NCBI GenBank assembly: GCA_002499545.1
Contig: DAME01000024.1
Span: 1-63,432 of the forward strand
Length of the DNA: 63,432 nt
Direction: 5' to 3'
DNA from: Euryarchaeota archaeon UBA88
Lineage (GTDB): Archaea; Thermoplasmatota; Poseidoniia; Poseidoniales; Poseidoniaceae
Part shown: positions 16,722-25,030 of the stretch, piece by piece
Layout of the letters: each line of letters opens with the position of its first letter
Numbering within the stretch: the first letter of the stretch is position 1
Notes under the pieces: generated by a model
The model's input: the letters and a program-made list of their open reading frames with translations, nothing else
Database searches by the model: none
What the model was told of the DNA's origin: nothing
Position numbers and translations under genes: made by a program

Positions 16722-17405
16722 TCATTGAGAATCGGCTTGTAGTATCAGCCAACGGTGGAATCGATAATCGTTGGTCAGTTCGGGATGGAAAGTGAGTGCT
16801 AACTTCGACCCGTCCAACACCCCAACGGTTTCTTGTTCAAGTTCAACCACTTTCGTGCATTGAATCGTGTCTTGCTCAAAGCGTGGTGCACGGATGAAAA
16901 GGCCGTGGAAACGGTTTTTTTCTCCGTTGAATGACGCATTGGATACGGGTAGCGGTTGATGATTAAAACGGTCGCGAGGTAACTGAGCAACGGCGTCAAG
17001 ATGTGATGACGGTGTCTCCAAAGACACCTGAAGCATAGCCTCGAATGATTCCCGTTGACGGCCCCAAGCATTTCGGGCGATTGACGCTTGAATGAACGGT
17101 TGGTAATCGCGTCCAGGTGATGCAAGTAAGATTGCCCCCGCACAGGTTCCAAGTACTGGCCTACCTGCGTGCTGAGTCATCCACGAAAACAATGCAGCCA
17201 ACAACGCTTCACTCTCGCTTGCTTTACGCATGGCAGTCGACTCACCACCGGGTAACACCAATGCGTCGAGGGTTTCATCGACGTCTTTTCCACTGCGAAG
17301 TTCGACAACTTCGACGGGTATTCCGAGTTGTTCGGAGGCTGTACGAAGTGCTTGAGTATGCTCATGACGGGCGCCTTGAAGCATCGCAATACCGACACGC
17401 ATCAT
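16722..17405 (-). CDS. pdxT: Pyridoxal 5'-phosphate synthase glutaminase subunit
   Basis: Glutaminase half of the DXP-independent PLP synthase: hydrolyses glutamine and channels ammonia to PdxS, which makes PLP from ribose 5-phosphate and glyceraldehyde 3-phosphate. The sequence has the class I amidotransferase-like fold with LPGGESTAM, the nucleophile cysteine in LGTCAGAILLA, ARNAWGRQ (PdxT-specific RNxxGRQ), and the His-Glu pair in TFHPELTND near the C-terminus. The length, 227 residues, is slightly long (about 190-200 usual) owing to an insertion before the RAPRF segment. pdxS is not in this window. Several PLP enzymes lie nearby (17517, 2398, 38995), but no common regulation is visible. 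Confidence 0.92.
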   Translation of the reverse strand: MMRVGIAMLQGARHEHTQALRTASEQLGIPVEVVELRSGKDVDETLDALVLPGGESTAMRKASESEALLAALFSWMTQHAGRPVLGTCAGAILLASPGRDYQPFIQASIARNAWGRQRESFEAMLQVSLETPSSHLDAVAQLPRDRFNHQPLPVSNASFNGEKNRFHGLFIRAPRFEQDTIQCTKVVELEQETVGVLDGSKLALTFHPELTNDYRFHRWLILQADSQ

Positions 17406-17516
17406 GGTCTACCCTTGAGGCCATACCCTATGAGGGCAACGACATCAGCAGATGAACGACGGTGGAGCAGGCCGTAGAGCCACGGAGTTGAAAAACCGCC
17501 GTGTACAGCACACCAC

Positions 17517-18701
17517 ATGGAACACAGCGACGACTGCTTCCTTGTCCCGGGACCTGTACGGATGGGAAAGCCATGTTTGGAGGCACTCGCCACTCCCGTT
17601 ATGACCGCTCGGGGGCCCGAATTTCGGGACGTAATGGCCACGTTAAATTCAGGTCTTCGTAACGCCTTTAATCTCGCCCCATCCAAACCCGTTCGTGGAG
17701 TTCAATCATGGTCCGGTGAAGATGATTACAAGGTTGTGGTTGTTTCAGGCAGCGGTACTGCTGCAATGGAGATGGTAATTGCCAATCGATTCAGATCCAA
17801 TGATTTGGTACTTGTTCCAACCAACGGAAAGTTTGGAGAACGCGTCGCTGAAATGTGTAAACGGTTTTGCAATGTTAAGCACTTAAAGTACGAGTGGGGA
17901 AGAGCGTTTGACTTGTACGAGCTTGAGCAACAACTTGCCCGTGGATGCTATGAATCGTTGTTGATTTGTCATAATGAGACCAGTACAGGAATCACCCAGG
18001 ATGCAGCTGCCATCGCAGAAATGTGTTCTCGACACAAGACATCGTTCATACTTGACGGCATTACCTCTGTGGGTGGAATGCCCGTACATCCGGAAGAATG
18101 GAACGCTGAAGCCGTCGTTGTTGGCTCACAAAAGTGTACGGCTGGTCCGTCGGGTATCGCAGCCATAGCGTTCAATTCCAATTTTGAAGAGCGTGTGCAT
18201 GCCATCCGTGAACAAGGTGATTCAAATCCAAATTATTACTTTGATCTTGTTTCTGCAATCAAGAAAGGCGGTGATGATCAAACACCATGGACTCCTGCCA
18301 TAAATTTGGCATTGGGTTGGGGTGCTGCTCTTGAAGTTCTGTCACATGAGACCAATGAAGGTCGGTGGAAACGATGCGCACACATGGCCCATGGAGTTCG
18401 TGAACTGTTCACTGATTTAGGGTTCGAATTACTTGCAGACAGAGAACAACGAAGCGATACTGTCACTGCCATCATGTATCCTGAAGGAATCGATGATGCG
18501 TGGAGAACCCGATTGAAAGATGACTACAACACCCAAGTCATCGGAGCACAGGACCACCTCAAGGGTAAGATGTTCCGTGTTGGATCGATGGGTGAAACGC
18601 CCGTTGCCGAAATGGTTGAGGGTTGCAAGAGAATGATTGCATGCTTCAAGTCCTTCGGTCACGAGCTTCCCGAAGTGAGCGTCGAAACATACTTTGCGTG
18701 A
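17517..18701 (+). CDS. Class V aminotransferase (alanine-glyoxylate/serine-pyruvate type)
   Basis: PLP aminotransferase of the PucG/serine-pyruvate aminotransferase group, which exchanges amino groups between alanine or serine and glyoxylate or pyruvate. It begins with the typical VPGPVRMG; SGSGTAAME forms the phosphate-binding turn; HNETSTGI, LDGITSVGG (cofactor Asp) and the Schiff-base lysine in VVGSQKCTAGPSG follow in order. Length 394 is slightly long. The substrate is not determined by sequence. Archaeal relatives are implicated in serine and glycine metabolism, which would fit the nearby gcvT. It diverges from pdxT and is followed after nine bases by nadM. Confidence 0.85.
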   Translation: MEHSDDCFLVPGPVRMGKPCLEALATPVMTARGPEFRDVMATLNSGLRNAFNLAPSKPVRGVQSWSGEDDYKVVVVSGSGTAAMEMVIANRFRSNDLVLVPTNGKFGERVAEMCKRFCNVKHLKYEWGRAFDLYELEQQLARGCYESLLICHNETSTGITQDAAAIAEMCSRHKTSFILDGITSVGGMPVHPEEWNAEAVVVGSQKCTAGPSGIAAIAFNSNFEERVHAIREQGDSNPNYYFDLVSAIKKGGDDQTPWTPAINLALGWGAALEVLSHETNEGRWKRCAHMAHGVRELFTDLGFELLADREQRSDTVTAIMYPEGIDDAWRTRLKDDYNTQVIGAQDHLKGKMFRVGSMGETPVAEMVEGCKRMIACFKSFGHELPEVSVETYFA

Positions 18702-18710
18702 GGGCTGTCA

Positions 18711-19259
18711 ATGAGGTACATTGTACTGGGCCGATTCCAACCTTTCCATAAAGGACACGAACACTTGGTCCAGTCGGCAGCACAGATGGCATCAACCGAA
18801 GACACCGTCGTTGTCGCCATTGGTTCCAAACAAGCAGAATGGGAGCCAAACAATCCCTGGACGGCTTCTGAACGACGTTCAATGATTGAGCGGTGGGCTG
18901 AAAAGAAATCGCTCGCAGTAGAGATTGTCGCTATTGATGACATCAACGACCCGCCAAATTGGGTAGAACATGCTACCACAATTCACGGCCACGGCACTCT
19001 GGTTACTTCTGATGATGCGACTGAGAAACTGTATACTCAAGCCGCATTTCCTACGTTGAAAGTCAGCTTAGAACAAAGGGATGCACTGGAAGGGTGGCGC
19101 GTCCGCCAAACAGCCAAAATGCTGTCAACCGTTTACGATGATGAAGCGGTGCGTGAAGTTTTGAAAGCGAGCATTCCTACCGAGGTCATTGAATGGCTTA
19201 TTGAAAACGATGCGTTGTATCGCTTGTCAACCTTTGAAACCGGCGTCTATGCTGGATGA
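18711..19259 (+). CDS. nadM: Archaeal nicotinamide-nucleotide adenylyltransferase
   Basis: Joins NMN (or nicotinic acid mononucleotide) with ATP to make NAD(+); last step of NAD synthesis. The nucleotidyltransferase motif is GRFQPFHKGHEH at residues 7-18 (HxGH form), PNNPWTASERR provides the substrate-binding segment, and an R-V-R-Q-T-A stretch stands where the ISxTxIR motif lies in other nucleotidyltransferases. Length 182 is normal for archaeal NadM. It sits nine bases behind the aminotransferase gene and ends immediately before the convergent Lys/Ala-rich gene. Confidence 0.92.
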   Translation: MRYIVLGRFQPFHKGHEHLVQSAAQMASTEDTVVVAIGSKQAEWEPNNPWTASERRSMIERWAEKKSLAVEIVAIDDINDPPNWVEHATTIHGHGTLVTSDDATEKLYTQAAFPTLKVSLEQRDALEGWRVRQTAKMLSTVYDDEAVREVLKASIPTEVIEWLIENDALYRLSTFETGVYAG

Positions 19260-19496
19260 TTATTGCTTCTGAAATTTCTTTTTCAAACTCTTTTTCGCCT
19301 GGTCTTTGATGATGGTTTGTACCTTTTTGTCCGCTTTGGCTTTCAGGTTTTCAGCCATTCCCGACAGACGCTCCTTGGCAGCATCTTTGACCGGACGTGT
19401 GGCCTCATCGACAACTTGACGAGAAACGCTCTTTGCTGCTTCTTTGGCCGCCTTACCTGCTGCACCTGCCGCCTTGCCTGCTAGTTTCTTCACCAT
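19260..19496 (-). CDS. Small Ala/Lys-rich helical protein
   Basis: 78 residues, very rich in Ala and Lys (KKLAGKAAGAAGKAAKEAAK, then a KKSLKKKFQKQ tail), expected to form one or two amphipathic helices. The composition recalls H1-like nucleoid proteins or late-embryogenesis-type proteins, but such composition is not diagnostic. The ATG at 19496 is preferred; an upstream in-frame ATG at 19520 would add eight residues. It abuts the nadM stop with no gap and lies downstream of grpE on the same strand (39 bases), so it may be co-expressed with the chaperone gene. Confidence 0.45.
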   Translation of the reverse strand: MVKKLAGKAAGAAGKAAKEAAKSVSRQVVDEATRPVKDAAKERLSGMAENLKAKADKKVQTIIKDQAKKSLKKKFQKQ

Positions 19497-19535
19497 ATGT
19501 TCTACATTGTAGCACGACACATGAAGGTTCCGTCA

Positions 19536-20093
19536 TCACTCTTCGGATGCTACAACAACCCTTGAGGCGAGAATGACCCGTTTCTTATACATGTAACCGG
19601 CTTCCAAAACATCGACAACTTTGCCGGCTGGAAATGCCTCAGAGGCGGGTATTGTGGTGATAGCTTCCATTTTTGCTGGGTCAAAGACTTGCCCTTTGGC
19701 ATCAATTTCTGAAACACCGTCTGCTGAAAGTTCATGCCACATTTTGTTTCGGAGCAAACGCAATCCTTGTGCAACAGCGGATTCATCGCCTTCTGCAATG
19801 TTTGATACGGCACGATCTACGTCTCCCAATACGGTTAACATTCTTCGTGCAATCCCCATACCACCGTACTGAATTAATTCAGACTTTTCAGCCATCAAGC
19901 GCTTTCGTACGTTTTGAATCTCTGCATCCTTGTATGCGATCTCTTTTTCTGCCGTTTCAGCACGAGAAAGTGCTTCCTCAAGTGGGTCAACGGGCTCTGG
20001 CTCAACGAACTCTCCAGCATCCAATGTTTCCATTCCGTCTTCGACGACTGGAACCAAATCGTCTTCTTCATCCAACGGCATGTCTTCACTCAT
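19536..20093 (-). CDS. grpE: GrpE nucleotide exchange factor
   Basis: Nucleotide exchange factor of the DnaK (Hsp70) chaperone. An acidic N-terminus (MSEDMPLDEEDD) is followed by a long coiled coil (ALSRAETAEKEIAYKDAEIQ, residues ~40-75), then the GrpE signature region: GVSEIDAKGQVFDPAKMEAI and the closing GYMYKKRVILASRVVVA. dnaK and dnaJ are not adjacent. GrpE is bacterial-derived in archaea that have the DnaK system. ATG at 20093; the upstream in-frame start at 20111 is less likely. Confidence 0.92.
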   Translation of the reverse strand: MSEDMPLDEEDDLVPVVEDGMETLDAGEFVEPEPVDPLEEALSRAETAEKEIAYKDAEIQNVRKRLMAEKSELIQYGGMGIARRMLTVLGDVDRAVSNIAEGDESAVAQGLRLLRNKMWHELSADGVSEIDAKGQVFDPAKMEAITTIPASEAFPAGKVVDVLEAGYMYKKRVILASRVVVASEE

Positions 20094-20132
20094 CAACCCT
20101 GCGTTAGGCAAGTGGTCTTTGAACCCCTCGTT

Positions 20133-20813
20133 TCATTTTGCAAGATACCGTTGAAGGTTCCACTCTCCATGGCCCCAATGTTTTGCATCGAGATGCTCCC
20201 GACCAACAATCGGAACGAGTTGTGGCTGTGTTAAAGATTGGTTAATGGTGTGAATCAATGTACGGCATGAACGGTCGTGCGCTTCATAGGTCGGAACGAT
20301 TTTTGGGTCCTTCGTTTCGTCGATTGTTTCACCAAGCTGCTTGCGTCGGTCCATCCAATCAAGACAAACACGCTCTGCGAATTCCTCTTCGGGGATTCCT
20401 TTCAAACGAGCAAAAACTTCAATCCATGTATCTTCAGAATAAAGGTCTTCACTTCCGTCAATGGTTCGTTGCAATGCCACGTCGAGGTACAAGAATGCTC
20501 GACCTTCCCACACCTCCCACGAACCTGGACTCGACCAGTTCATGAGGTGAAGCAGTCCAGTCGCCCCGTCTTCAATATCATTCAGAACCTCATGGGTGAT
20601 CATGCCCTTGCGATTTCCAATTGAATCCATCCAATCGAGAAGTTCGGCTTCACAGTCAATCGAAAAGTCACGGTTGAGCCGTATATCAGGATCAGGGCGC
20701 ATCGAACGGAATGATGCTTTTTCCATACCCCTGTACAATTCATCCCACGGAATTTTGAGTATTGATTCCAGCGAGGGCACATCGACGAGAAGTACGACCA
20801 ACTCAATGCCCAT
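20133..20813 (-). CDS. Uncharacterised protein upstream of grpE
   Basis: A 226-residue acidic protein, not recognised. It starts with a hydrophobic strand (MGIELVVLLVDVPSLES), contains DWMDSIGNRKGM, a W-E-V-W-E-G-R-A-F-L-Y-L-D-V-A-L segment, and ends with PQLVPIVGREHLDAKHWGHG. The VGREHL piece recalls the GxxHL motif of TraB/PrgY-like proteins, but the rest of that family's blocks are missing, so I do not assign it. No signal peptide or membrane helix. It lies 39 bases upstream of grpE on the same strand, so an operon is likely. An in-frame extension upstream to 20951 reads through the divergent GTPase promoter and is rejected. Confidence 0.55.
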   Translation of the reverse strand: MGIELVVLLVDVPSLESILKIPWDELYRGMEKASFRSMRPDPDIRLNRDFSIDCEAELLDWMDSIGNRKGMITHEVLNDIEDGATGLLHLMNWSSPGSWEVWEGRAFLYLDVALQRTIDGSEDLYSEDTWIEVFARLKGIPEEEFAERVCLDWMDRRKQLGETIDETKDPKIVPTYEAHDRSCRTLIHTINQSLTQPQLVPIVGREHLDAKHWGHGEWNLQRYLAK

Positions 20814-20941
20814 GGCTTGTCGAGAACGGCAAGTGGTTTGAGGGCATCGGCTGAACTGGCTCAATGAACCATGTCGATAAAGGCCTGAAGAGAAGAGGAT
20901 TGAATAAGAACAGGCGCTCGCGAGCAATTGGAGGCTTTGAG

Positions 20942-22057
20942 GTGGCGACAATCAAGGAACAAATCGAATTGATACGCGCTGAGATTGACAAAACTCAAAA
21001 GAACAAAGCCACAAACGCACACATAGGTAAACTGAAAGCAAAGATTGCACAGTTGAAAATCAAAGAAGAACGAGCTCATGCTCACTCAAAAGCCAGCGGA
21101 GGCGGCAAAGGGTTTGAAGTCAAAAAGTCGGGTGACGCCACCGTCGCACTGGTTGGGTTTCCATCGGTTGGTAAATCAACGCTGATTTCCAAAGTAACCG
21201 ACGCCCACTCCGAAGTGGCAGGATACGCCTTCACAACGTTGACTTGTATTCCTGGAGTTATGGAGCATCGTGGAGCGAGAATCCAAATTCTGGACCTGCC
21301 CGGACTGATTAAGGGTGCTGCTGAAGGAAAAGGAAGAGGGCGAGAAATCCTCAACGTAATTCGAAGTGCTGACATGGTACTCTACATCGTTGACCCTTTC
21401 CAAGATGCTCACTTCAATGTCCTCCATCGTGAACTGCACAATGCTGGGCTACGATTGAATGAAACTAAACCTCCAGTGTTCATCAAGCGCACTGAACGAG
21501 GGGGAATTGATGTTCGAACCACGGTTGAACAAACACACCTCACCGATGAGGAAATGAGCGACATCATTCGGTCGTTTGGATACACTTCAGCCATCGTCAC
21601 TCTCCGAAACAACACCACTGCGGAGCAGATTGTGGATTGCTTGGCTGAAAATCGAATCTATGAAAAAGCCGTTGTTGCCATCAATAAAATCGATATTGCT
21701 ACTGAAGACGACCTGATTCGAGCACGCTCGACGCTCCCTGCCGATTGGCCAGTGATGCGAATTTCTGCATTCAAGGACATCGGACTTGAAGAACTGAAAG
21801 ATTTCATTTACGACAACCTTGGGTTCATGCGAGTCTTCCTCAAGCCACAAGGTCAAGAAGCCGACTTAGAGGAACCACTCATCGTCAAAGACGATTCAAC
21901 TGTTGAGCACATCTGCAACAAGTTGCACCGTGATTTCGTAAGGAAATTCCGATATGCTCGAGTCAAAGGACCGAGTGCTAAATTCGACTGGCAGCGAGTT
22001 GGATTGGACCATTTATTGCAAGATGGAGACTTGATGACAATTGTCGTTCGACGCTGA
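20942..22057 (+). CDS. DRG-family GTPase with TGS domain
   Basis: Archaeal/eukaryal developmentally regulated GTP-binding protein (Obg superfamily), associated with ribosomes and translation. A charged N-terminal helical hairpin (IKEQIELIRAEIDKTQKNKA) precedes the G domain: G1 GFPSVGKST near 72-80, G2 threonines in YAFTTLTCIPG, G3 DLPGLIKGAAEGKGRG, G4 NKID, G5 near ISAFKDIG. An S5D2L-like insertion is embedded and a TGS domain closes the C-terminus (VKGPSAKFDWQRVGLDH). I chose GTG at 20942 because GGAGG stands eight bases upstream and the family begins there; an in-frame ATG at 20864 would add 26 residues of basic sequence. Confidence 0.9.
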   Translation: MATIKEQIELIRAEIDKTQKNKATNAHIGKLKAKIAQLKIKEERAHAHSKASGGGKGFEVKKSGDATVALVGFPSVGKSTLISKVTDAHSEVAGYAFTTLTCIPGVMEHRGARIQILDLPGLIKGAAEGKGRGREILNVIRSADMVLYIVDPFQDAHFNVLHRELHNAGLRLNETKPPVFIKRTERGGIDVRTTVEQTHLTDEEMSDIIRSFGYTSAIVTLRNNTTAEQIVDCLAENRIYEKAVVAINKIDIATEDDLIRARSTLPADWPVMRISAFKDIGLEELKDFIYDNLGFMRVFLKPQGQEADLEEPLIVKDDSTVEHICNKLHRDFVRKFRYARVKGPSAKFDWQRVGLDHLLQDGDLMTIVVRR

Positions 22058-22375
22058 TCAGTCCCAGATACCCATGTCCATACGGGCATCTTCTGAAGCG
22101 TGCTTCTTGGGATCCCAACGCGGCGTCCAAACCAAGTTGATGTGAACGCTTTCAAGACCTTCAGTGTTCAGTGCTGCCCGATGGGCAGCCGCCATGATCT
22201 CTGGAGCTGCTGGACAACCGGGAGAAGTCAAGGTAAGGTCGATTTCAGCGTGCAGACCCTCATCTTTTTGTTCAAAGCGAACGTCATAAACCAAGCCAAG
22301 TTCAACAATGGAGAGTTCCAATTCGGGGTCCTCAACTTCGTCCAATTGCGTTAATACTTCTTCCTTCTCAACCAT
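22058..22375 (-). CDS. sufT: SufT/MIP18-like Fe-S assembly factor
   Basis: DUF59/MIP18-family protein that helps deliver Fe-S clusters to target enzymes. The family core is clear: EVEDPELELSIVELGLVYDV at the start, then LTLTSPGCPAAPEI with the conserved cysteine and the HINLVWTPRWDP segment. It is the last gene of the suf operon, nine bases after sufE, which matches the usual position of sufT. At 105 residues it is normal length. It ends one base from the convergent DRG GTPase gene. Confidence 0.88.
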   Translation of the reverse strand: MVEKEEVLTQLDEVEDPELELSIVELGLVYDVRFEQKDEGLHAEIDLTLTSPGCPAAPEIMAAAHRAALNTEGLESVHINLVWTPRWDPKKHASEDARMDMGIWD

Positions 22376-22384
22376 TACCTCACC

Positions 22385-22795
22385 TCAATGTAGACTTCGA
22401 ATATCCCGCATCACCTTATCAAACATGTTTCGAAAACCGTTGGAGCGGCTCGGTGAAAGAGAATTGAGAATACCCATCTCTTCTGCAAATTCCGGTGAAA
22501 GGAGAAGTGCTTGAGCAGGAGCAGTGCCGTTGAGGGCCAGAGTCAGTATCCCCATCAAACCTTGAACAAGTTTCGCATCGGCACCCGACCGTAGAATAAT
22601 TTTTCCATCTTCAAAATCGACGCGTACGTGAGCTTCCGACTGACAGCCAACCACACGTGAGCCATCGTCCCACTGATCAATTGGTAGAGGCACAACTTCA
22701 TCAGCCATGTCAAAGACCATTTCAAGGCGTTCCAATTTATCTTCGACTTCGGAGAATTCTTCAATCAATTCGACAAGAATCTCTGGGTATGTCAT
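22385..22795 (-). CDS. sufE: SufE sulfur acceptor
   Basis: Accepts persulfide sulfur from SufS and hands it to SufBCD. The active-site cysteine is in VVGCQSEAHV near residue 50, matching the SufE consensus V-x-G-C-Q-S. The N-terminal helical region (IEEFSEVEDKLERLEMVFDM) and the C-terminal GLMGILTLALNGTAPAQAL agree with the family, and the length of 136 is typical. Its ATG overlaps the sufS stop by four bases. SufE is uncommon in archaea, most of which have only SufBC, so this gene suggests acquisition of a bacterial-style suf operon. Confidence 0.92.
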   Translation of the reverse strand: MTYPEILVELIEEFSEVEDKLERLEMVFDMADEVVPLPIDQWDDGSRVVGCQSEAHVRVDFEDGKIILRSGADAKLVQGLMGILTLALNGTAPAQALLLSPEFAEEMGILNSLSPSRSNGFRNMFDKVMRDIRSLH

Positions 22796-23985
22796 CCAAA
22801 CCTCTCCGTAATGTCTCGAAGTTGAACGATGAACCGTTGAGCTTCATCCATCGTATTGTAGAGATAAAACGATGCGCGAACTGCGCTTGAGATGCCGAAA
22901 CGATTCAACAACGGCTGGGCGCAGTGGTGACCGGTTCGAACTGCAAAGCCTCGTGCATCAAGCAGGTGGGCGAGGTCTTCGGTGTGAATAGTTGGATGGA
23001 GGAATGAAACAACTGCGCCATCTTTGGGGCCGTGCCGCCCATAAACGGTGATATCCATACTTCGCAATTCGTCAGCAACCCACCGAGCAATTCCGATGAG
23101 ACGTTCGTGTTCCTTTTCCAGGTCAAGTTTCGACATCCAATCAAATGCTGCACACCAGCCGATGGCCTCAGCAATTTTAGGCGTACCAGCTTCGAATTTA
23201 TGCTCGTTCGTTTGGTAGGTTGAACCTTCTGTAGTGACCGTTGAAATCATGTCACCGCCGCCCATGAACGGTTGCATTGTCTGGAATACCTCTTCCTTGA
23301 TGAGAAGTGCTCCAATTCCGGTTGGACCACACATCTTGTGTGCAGAGAATGCCATGAAATCGGCATCAAATTGCTTGAAATCGATTCGGTCGTGAGGTAC
23401 ACCCTGCGCAGCGTCAATCAGGACGAGCGCCTCATTTTCGTGAGCGATGCCAATGATTTCTTCCAAAGGATTGCGTACGCCTAGGACGTTGGACGTGTGA
23501 ACAACACAGACGAGTTTGGCTCCTTCCAACGATGCGGCATACACGTCCATGTCGAGTGTGAAATCATCCAATACAGGTACGTATCGCAACTCCACACCTC
23601 GCTCTTCTGCGAGCATTTGCCAAGGTACGATATCGGAATGATGTTCCATTTCAGTCAGGACAATCACATCACCAGACTTCAAGTTCGCTCTTCCCCAACC
23701 GTGAGCAACCAGATTGATTGCCTCTGTGGTGCCACTGGTTATGACCGCACGCTCTGCATTGAACCACGACTTAAGGCGAGTTCTGCACAGCTCATATCCT
23801 TCGGTTGCTTCCCCAGCAAGGGTATGGACTGCTCTGTGAACATTGGCGTTGGAGAGTGTGTAGTAGTCATTCATCGCATCGAGGACCACTTGCGGCTTTT
23901 GCGTCGTTGCAGCGTTGTCAAGATAGACCAGTGGATGGCCGTTTACTTCACGCTTGAGTATTGGAAAATCATCACGGAGTGCCAT
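22792..23985 (-). CDS. sufS: SufS cysteine desulfurase
   Basis: Group II (SufS/CsdA-type) PLP cysteine desulfurase: converts cysteine to alanine and passes the sulfur to SufE. Motifs in order: VYLDNAATTQKP near residue 20, SNANVHRAVHTL, TSGTTEAINLVAHGWG, EHHSDIVPWQ, VLIDAAQGVPHDRID with the cofactor Asp, FSAHKMCGPTGIGAL with the Schiff-base lysine, and the catalytic cysteine in VRTGHHCAQPLL near residue 360, on the short loop typical of group II. Length 397. It follows sufD by four bases and overlaps sufE. Confidence 0.95.
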   Translation of the reverse strand: MALRDDFPILKREVNGHPLVYLDNAATTQKPQVVLDAMNDYYTLSNANVHRAVHTLAGEATEGYELCRTRLKSWFNAERAVITSGTTEAINLVAHGWGRANLKSGDVIVLTEMEHHSDIVPWQMLAEERGVELRYVPVLDDFTLDMDVYAASLEGAKLVCVVHTSNVLGVRNPLEEIIGIAHENEALVLIDAAQGVPHDRIDFKQFDADFMAFSAHKMCGPTGIGALLIKEEVFQTMQPFMGGGDMISTVTTEGSTYQTNEHKFEAGTPKIAEAIGWCAAFDWMSKLDLEKEHERLIGIARWVADELRSMDITVYGRHGPKDGAVVSFLHPTIHTEDLAHLLDARGFAVRTGHHCAQPLLNRFGISSAVRASFYLYNTMDEAQRFIVQLRDITERFG

Positions 23986-23989
23986 TTAT

Positions 23990-25030
23990 TCACCCCGATA
24001 GTTCATCTTCCAGATGGATGTTTAGTTGATGTTGCATTTCTTCAGCGAGTCGCTGGTTGTTCAAGTTGGAAAAAGCACTGAGTAAAAAACCGCTGACAAT
24101 CAAAGATTGAGATTCTTCATGATTCAAGCCTCTTGACATCAAGTAGTGCATTTGTGATTCATCGACAGGAGCACTTGCTGCACCGTGAGCTGCTGAAACA
24201 TCGTCTGCCAAGACTTCCAATTCAGGGATTGCTTCAGCACGTGCTTTGTCTGAGAGCAAAAGGTTCCGGAACACTTGCCCAGCATGTGAATGGTTGGCAT
24301 TACGAGCGATCGTGAGCAGCCCAGTTCCAATGAAGTGACTCCGTCCATCACATGCAGAATTCATCACTAAATCCGAGTCTGTGTGTGAATGAAGGTGATG
24401 AATTTCGACATGCTGGTCTTCATGACGCTTCTCATCAGCGCTGACCGTGACCGACGTTCGAACCGAAGCACCAGACTGGTTGAGGTAACTGCGAACATCC
24501 GACTTGCACCGCTGTCCCCCGATGGAAAGAGTTGCGTGTTCGACACTTGCATCTCGAGCGATATGCCAATCCTCACAACGCAGCAAATTGCACGATGAAC
24601 CGAGGTCATTGATGAAACCGAAACCGACATGCGCATTGGGGTTCACGTTCGCAGTTAGATGCAGACCGCACCAAGAACCCTCACCAGAAAGGTGGACGAA
24701 CACCGTGGCTGAACCTTTGAACTCAATGTGAAGGGTTCCAACGGTGGTCTCAGCATTGGAAACAGCATGTATGTGAATTGGTTCTGCTGTCTCCTCGATG
24801 GCAACAGAGACATTTTCACCGTTGCAAGCGAGTAAAAAAGCGCGAGCAATGTCGGTGTGTTCAATTTGCTCCAATGGATTCACCAAAAGCGTTACTTGAG
24901 ACGGAGTGGAAAACGTCAACCCCTCAACATCAGGGACTTCACCGTTCTTTGTGGGTTGAATTCGTGACCAAGGAGTATATCGCCACAAATGTTCAGAACG
25001 AGGTGGAATTGGCATTTGATGGTACATCAT
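23990..25030 (-). CDS. sufD: SufD, Fe-S scaffold subunit
   Basis: Partner of SufB in the SufBC2D scaffold where clusters are built. The right-handed beta-helix region (~80-260) contains family stretches such as GEGSWCGLHLTANVNPNAHVG in the middle, and the C-terminal signature E-V-L-A-D-D-V-S-A-A-H-G-A-A-S-A-P-V-D with MSRGLNHEESQSLIVSGFL, as in SufB/SufD. At 346 residues it is shorter than bacterial SufD (about 420), with a reduced N-terminus, consistent with archaeal homologues. It overlaps the sufB stop by four bases. Confidence 0.9.
   Translation of the reverse strand: MMYHQMPIPPRSEHLWRYTPWSRIQPTKNGEVPDVEGLTFSTPSQVTLLVNPLEQIEHTDIARAFLLACNGENVSVAIEETAEPIHIHAVSNAETTVGTLHIEFKGSATVFVHLSGEGSWCGLHLTANVNPNAHVGFGFINDLGSSCNLLRCEDWHIARDASVEHATLSIGGQRCKSDVRSYLNQSGASVRTSVTVSADEKRHEDQHVEIHHLHSHTDSDLVMNSACDGRSHFIGTGLLTIARNANHSHAGQVFRNLLLSDKARAEAIPELEVLADDVSAAHGAASAPVDESQMHYLMSRGLNHEESQSLIVSGFLLSAFSNLNNQRLAEEMQHQLNIHLEDELSG

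Noticed and set aside
20133..20813. TraB/PrgY-family assignment
   Set aside because: Only the GREHL motif fits; the N-terminal GTAHV-type block is absent.
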